Positions 62,706 through 64,000 of a stretch of 64,000 nt of DNA are shown here, in pieces. Numbering within the stretch: position 1 is the stretch's first letter; every line of letters begins with the position of its first letter. Position numbers and translations under genes: made by a program. This stretch comes from Paenibacillus odorifer (lineage in GTDB: Bacteria; Bacillota; Bacilli; Paenibacillales; Paenibacillaceae), in the NCBI RefSeq assembly GCF_000758725.1, contig NZ_CP009428.1, positions 4,154,001 to 4,218,000 on the forward strand, in the 5' to 3' direction. The notes under the pieces are model-generated. The model worked only from the letters and a program-made list of their open reading frames with translations, was not told the DNA's origin and ran no database searches.

Positions 62706-64000
62706 TTATTTATAACAAACCGTCAACTCCACCCGATTCCCTTCCCTATCATACACAATCCGCTCCACTAGCTTCTTCAACGCCCGATTCTTCTCTTCAC
62801 TTGTCACTGAACCGCTCCACAACTCCCTAAACTCACCTATCCGCTCATATATCTGCTCCACAGTCGGATAATTACCTTCATCTACTACAACCTTCCGTAA
62901 ATTCTTCAACTCTTCCCCCAACTTCTGTATCTGCCTTGATCGAACAGCCTTTCGCTCTAAAAACACTTGCTTCGTTATCATGTCCTCTTCATACGATTCA
63001 TACAGCTTGTCCAATGCCCGCTTCTGCTTTTTCAACTCCTGCTCTTTGACCTCAATGATCGTCTGCGTATCATTATAACGACTTCCATGCAATTCAATCT
63101 CCCGTAAAATGTTTGGGTCTACATGAATAATCCGATCATACAGAGCATTGAAAAAATCGGCATCCATTACTTTGCCACGCTGTTCACATTTGCTGCCATC
63201 TTTGTACTGGTGATAGCACAATGCACTCCAGTGCTACCCCTGCTTCTTGTTCTCACCCACTCGGAATCTCATCCGTGAACCGCACTTTTCACAATACAGC
63301 AAGCCTGACAAAGGAAAAATGTTACGCCTTGAATTGGGATTCAACATGCGATTCTTAAGCAGCCGCTCCATAATCGCTTCATGTTCTTCCGGCGTTTTCA
63401 GCTTTTCATGTGTTCCCATGACTTTAATCCGCTCTTCTTCGGGAACCAATTCCACCTGTCCACGTTTGGAACGGGTTTTACCATAAGTAATGTAACCCAA
63501 ATGGATTTCGCTTGCCAGCAACCGTTGAACCGTAATATTTGACCAGCCCTTGCTCTTTCCATCCGGCTTAATGTTGTATGGCGTGGGTATCTTGTTATTC
63601 GTCAACCAAATGGCGATATGTCCCAAGTTTGTTCCATTAAGATATTTCTCTACAATCGCTCGGTAAATTGGACGCTTCGTCTCATCGACCAGTACCGACC
63701 TTGTGTTCTTATCATAATAGTTTGGAAACGGTGGCTTTCCATTTGTCCACATGCCTTTTTTCGCCCCAGCCTCTTTGCCCTACTTCATTCTTCGCTTAAT
63801 CGTTTTATATTCTATTCGGGCAAAAATGGACATGAAATCAAAGGATACATCGTCATTGTCTATTTCCAGATCGTATATCTTGTTTGGTGTGATAATGACC
63901 GTTTCTGAGTTTAAAAACGGATCTTTTATGAGTGCCCAATCCTTATTTTCTCCACGCCCTAAACGGTCAATATCCATGACCACTACCCCATAATAAAGCT
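62706..64000 (-). pseudogene. large serine recombinase with two in-frame TAG codons, 5' end outside window
   Basis: One continuous frame of 431 codons from the window edge: resolvase core end (LYYGVVVMDIDRLGRGENKD, RIEYKTIKRRMK), TAG at 63782-63780, recombinase domain (GKEAGAKKGMWTNGKPPFPN, ITVQRLLASEIHLGYITYG), zinc ribbon first half (YCEKCGSRMRFRVGENKKQG), TAG at 63236-63234, zinc ribbon second half (ALCYHQYKDGSKCEQRG) and a coiled coil (EVKEQELKKQKRALDKLYES) to TAA at 62706. No frameshift occurs. Large serine recombinases integrate phages and conjugative or defence islands. With the two stops it is probably inactive, unless read through. Confidence 0.88.

Overview
The window is a chromosomal segment of a low-to-moderate GC Firmicute, most likely Paenibacillus. 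The reasons are gene order and protein style: the first 26 kb is, read in reverse, the classic Bacillales order ylxM-ffh-rpsP-khpA-rimM-trmD-rplS-rbgA-rnhB-ylqG-ylqH-yraN-sucC-sucD-dprA-topA-trmFO-hslV-hslU, with small Paenibacillus-type insertions. Genes use strong AGGAGG-type ribosome binding sites and many GTG/TTG starts. The assignment to genus is inference; no search was run.

Bases 1-26,000 hold housekeeping genes: translation and protein targeting (ffh, rpsP, rimM, trmD, rplS, rbgA), succinyl-CoA ligase, DprA, topoisomerase I, tRNA methylation and the HslUV protease. An OhrR/Ohr peroxide module, a comM-like gene and several small hypothetical genes are inserted. Bases 26,000-37,000 hold scattered metabolic and envelope genes: an M32 carboxypeptidase, carbonic anhydrase, an LD-carboxypeptidase, an Asp23 protein, an AI-2E family exporter, a two-component system and a DegV protein. 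Bases 37,000-42,500 hold an ECF-type transporter (S, fused A-A and T components) with a PHP-domain gene, facing a divergent RpiR-type regulator across a perfect palindrome. Bases 42,500-48,000 hold a MerR-like/GPP34-like pair behind a 7-bp tandem repeat, and a Fur-boxed siderophore cluster (binding protein, FhuF-like reductase, and a Btr-like AraC regulator fused to a binding-protein domain). A modular GH26 mannanase follows at 48,126-50,702.

From about 50.9 kb the character changes to an accessory island. It starts with gene scars: a yyaL (DUF255) stub, a small remnant reading frame, and a GC-rich 3' fragment of guaA, whose 3' end is a known integration site. Then come a Thoeris operon (SIR2-SLOG ThsA between two different TIR-type ThsB proteins), a lone GC-rich TIR gene with a Cys/His head that lies between two nearly identical 56/57-bp direct repeats, and a 1,980-residue nuclease-STAND NTPase resembling Avs antiviral proteins. 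The island ends in a large serine recombinase gene whose single open frame is broken by two in-frame TAG codons. The most plausible joint role of these genes is anti-phage defence through NAD-linked signalling and abortive infection.

Two signals not explained by genes stand out. One is a 182-bp intergenic repeat present twice in opposite orientation (9,598-9,779 and 36,865-37,046; 131 of 182 positions identical without gaps by hand alignment). The other is the direct-repeat-flanked TIR module. The island's left scar (guaA) calls for a site-specific integrase, and the recombinase seen at the right end may or may not be the enzyme responsible.
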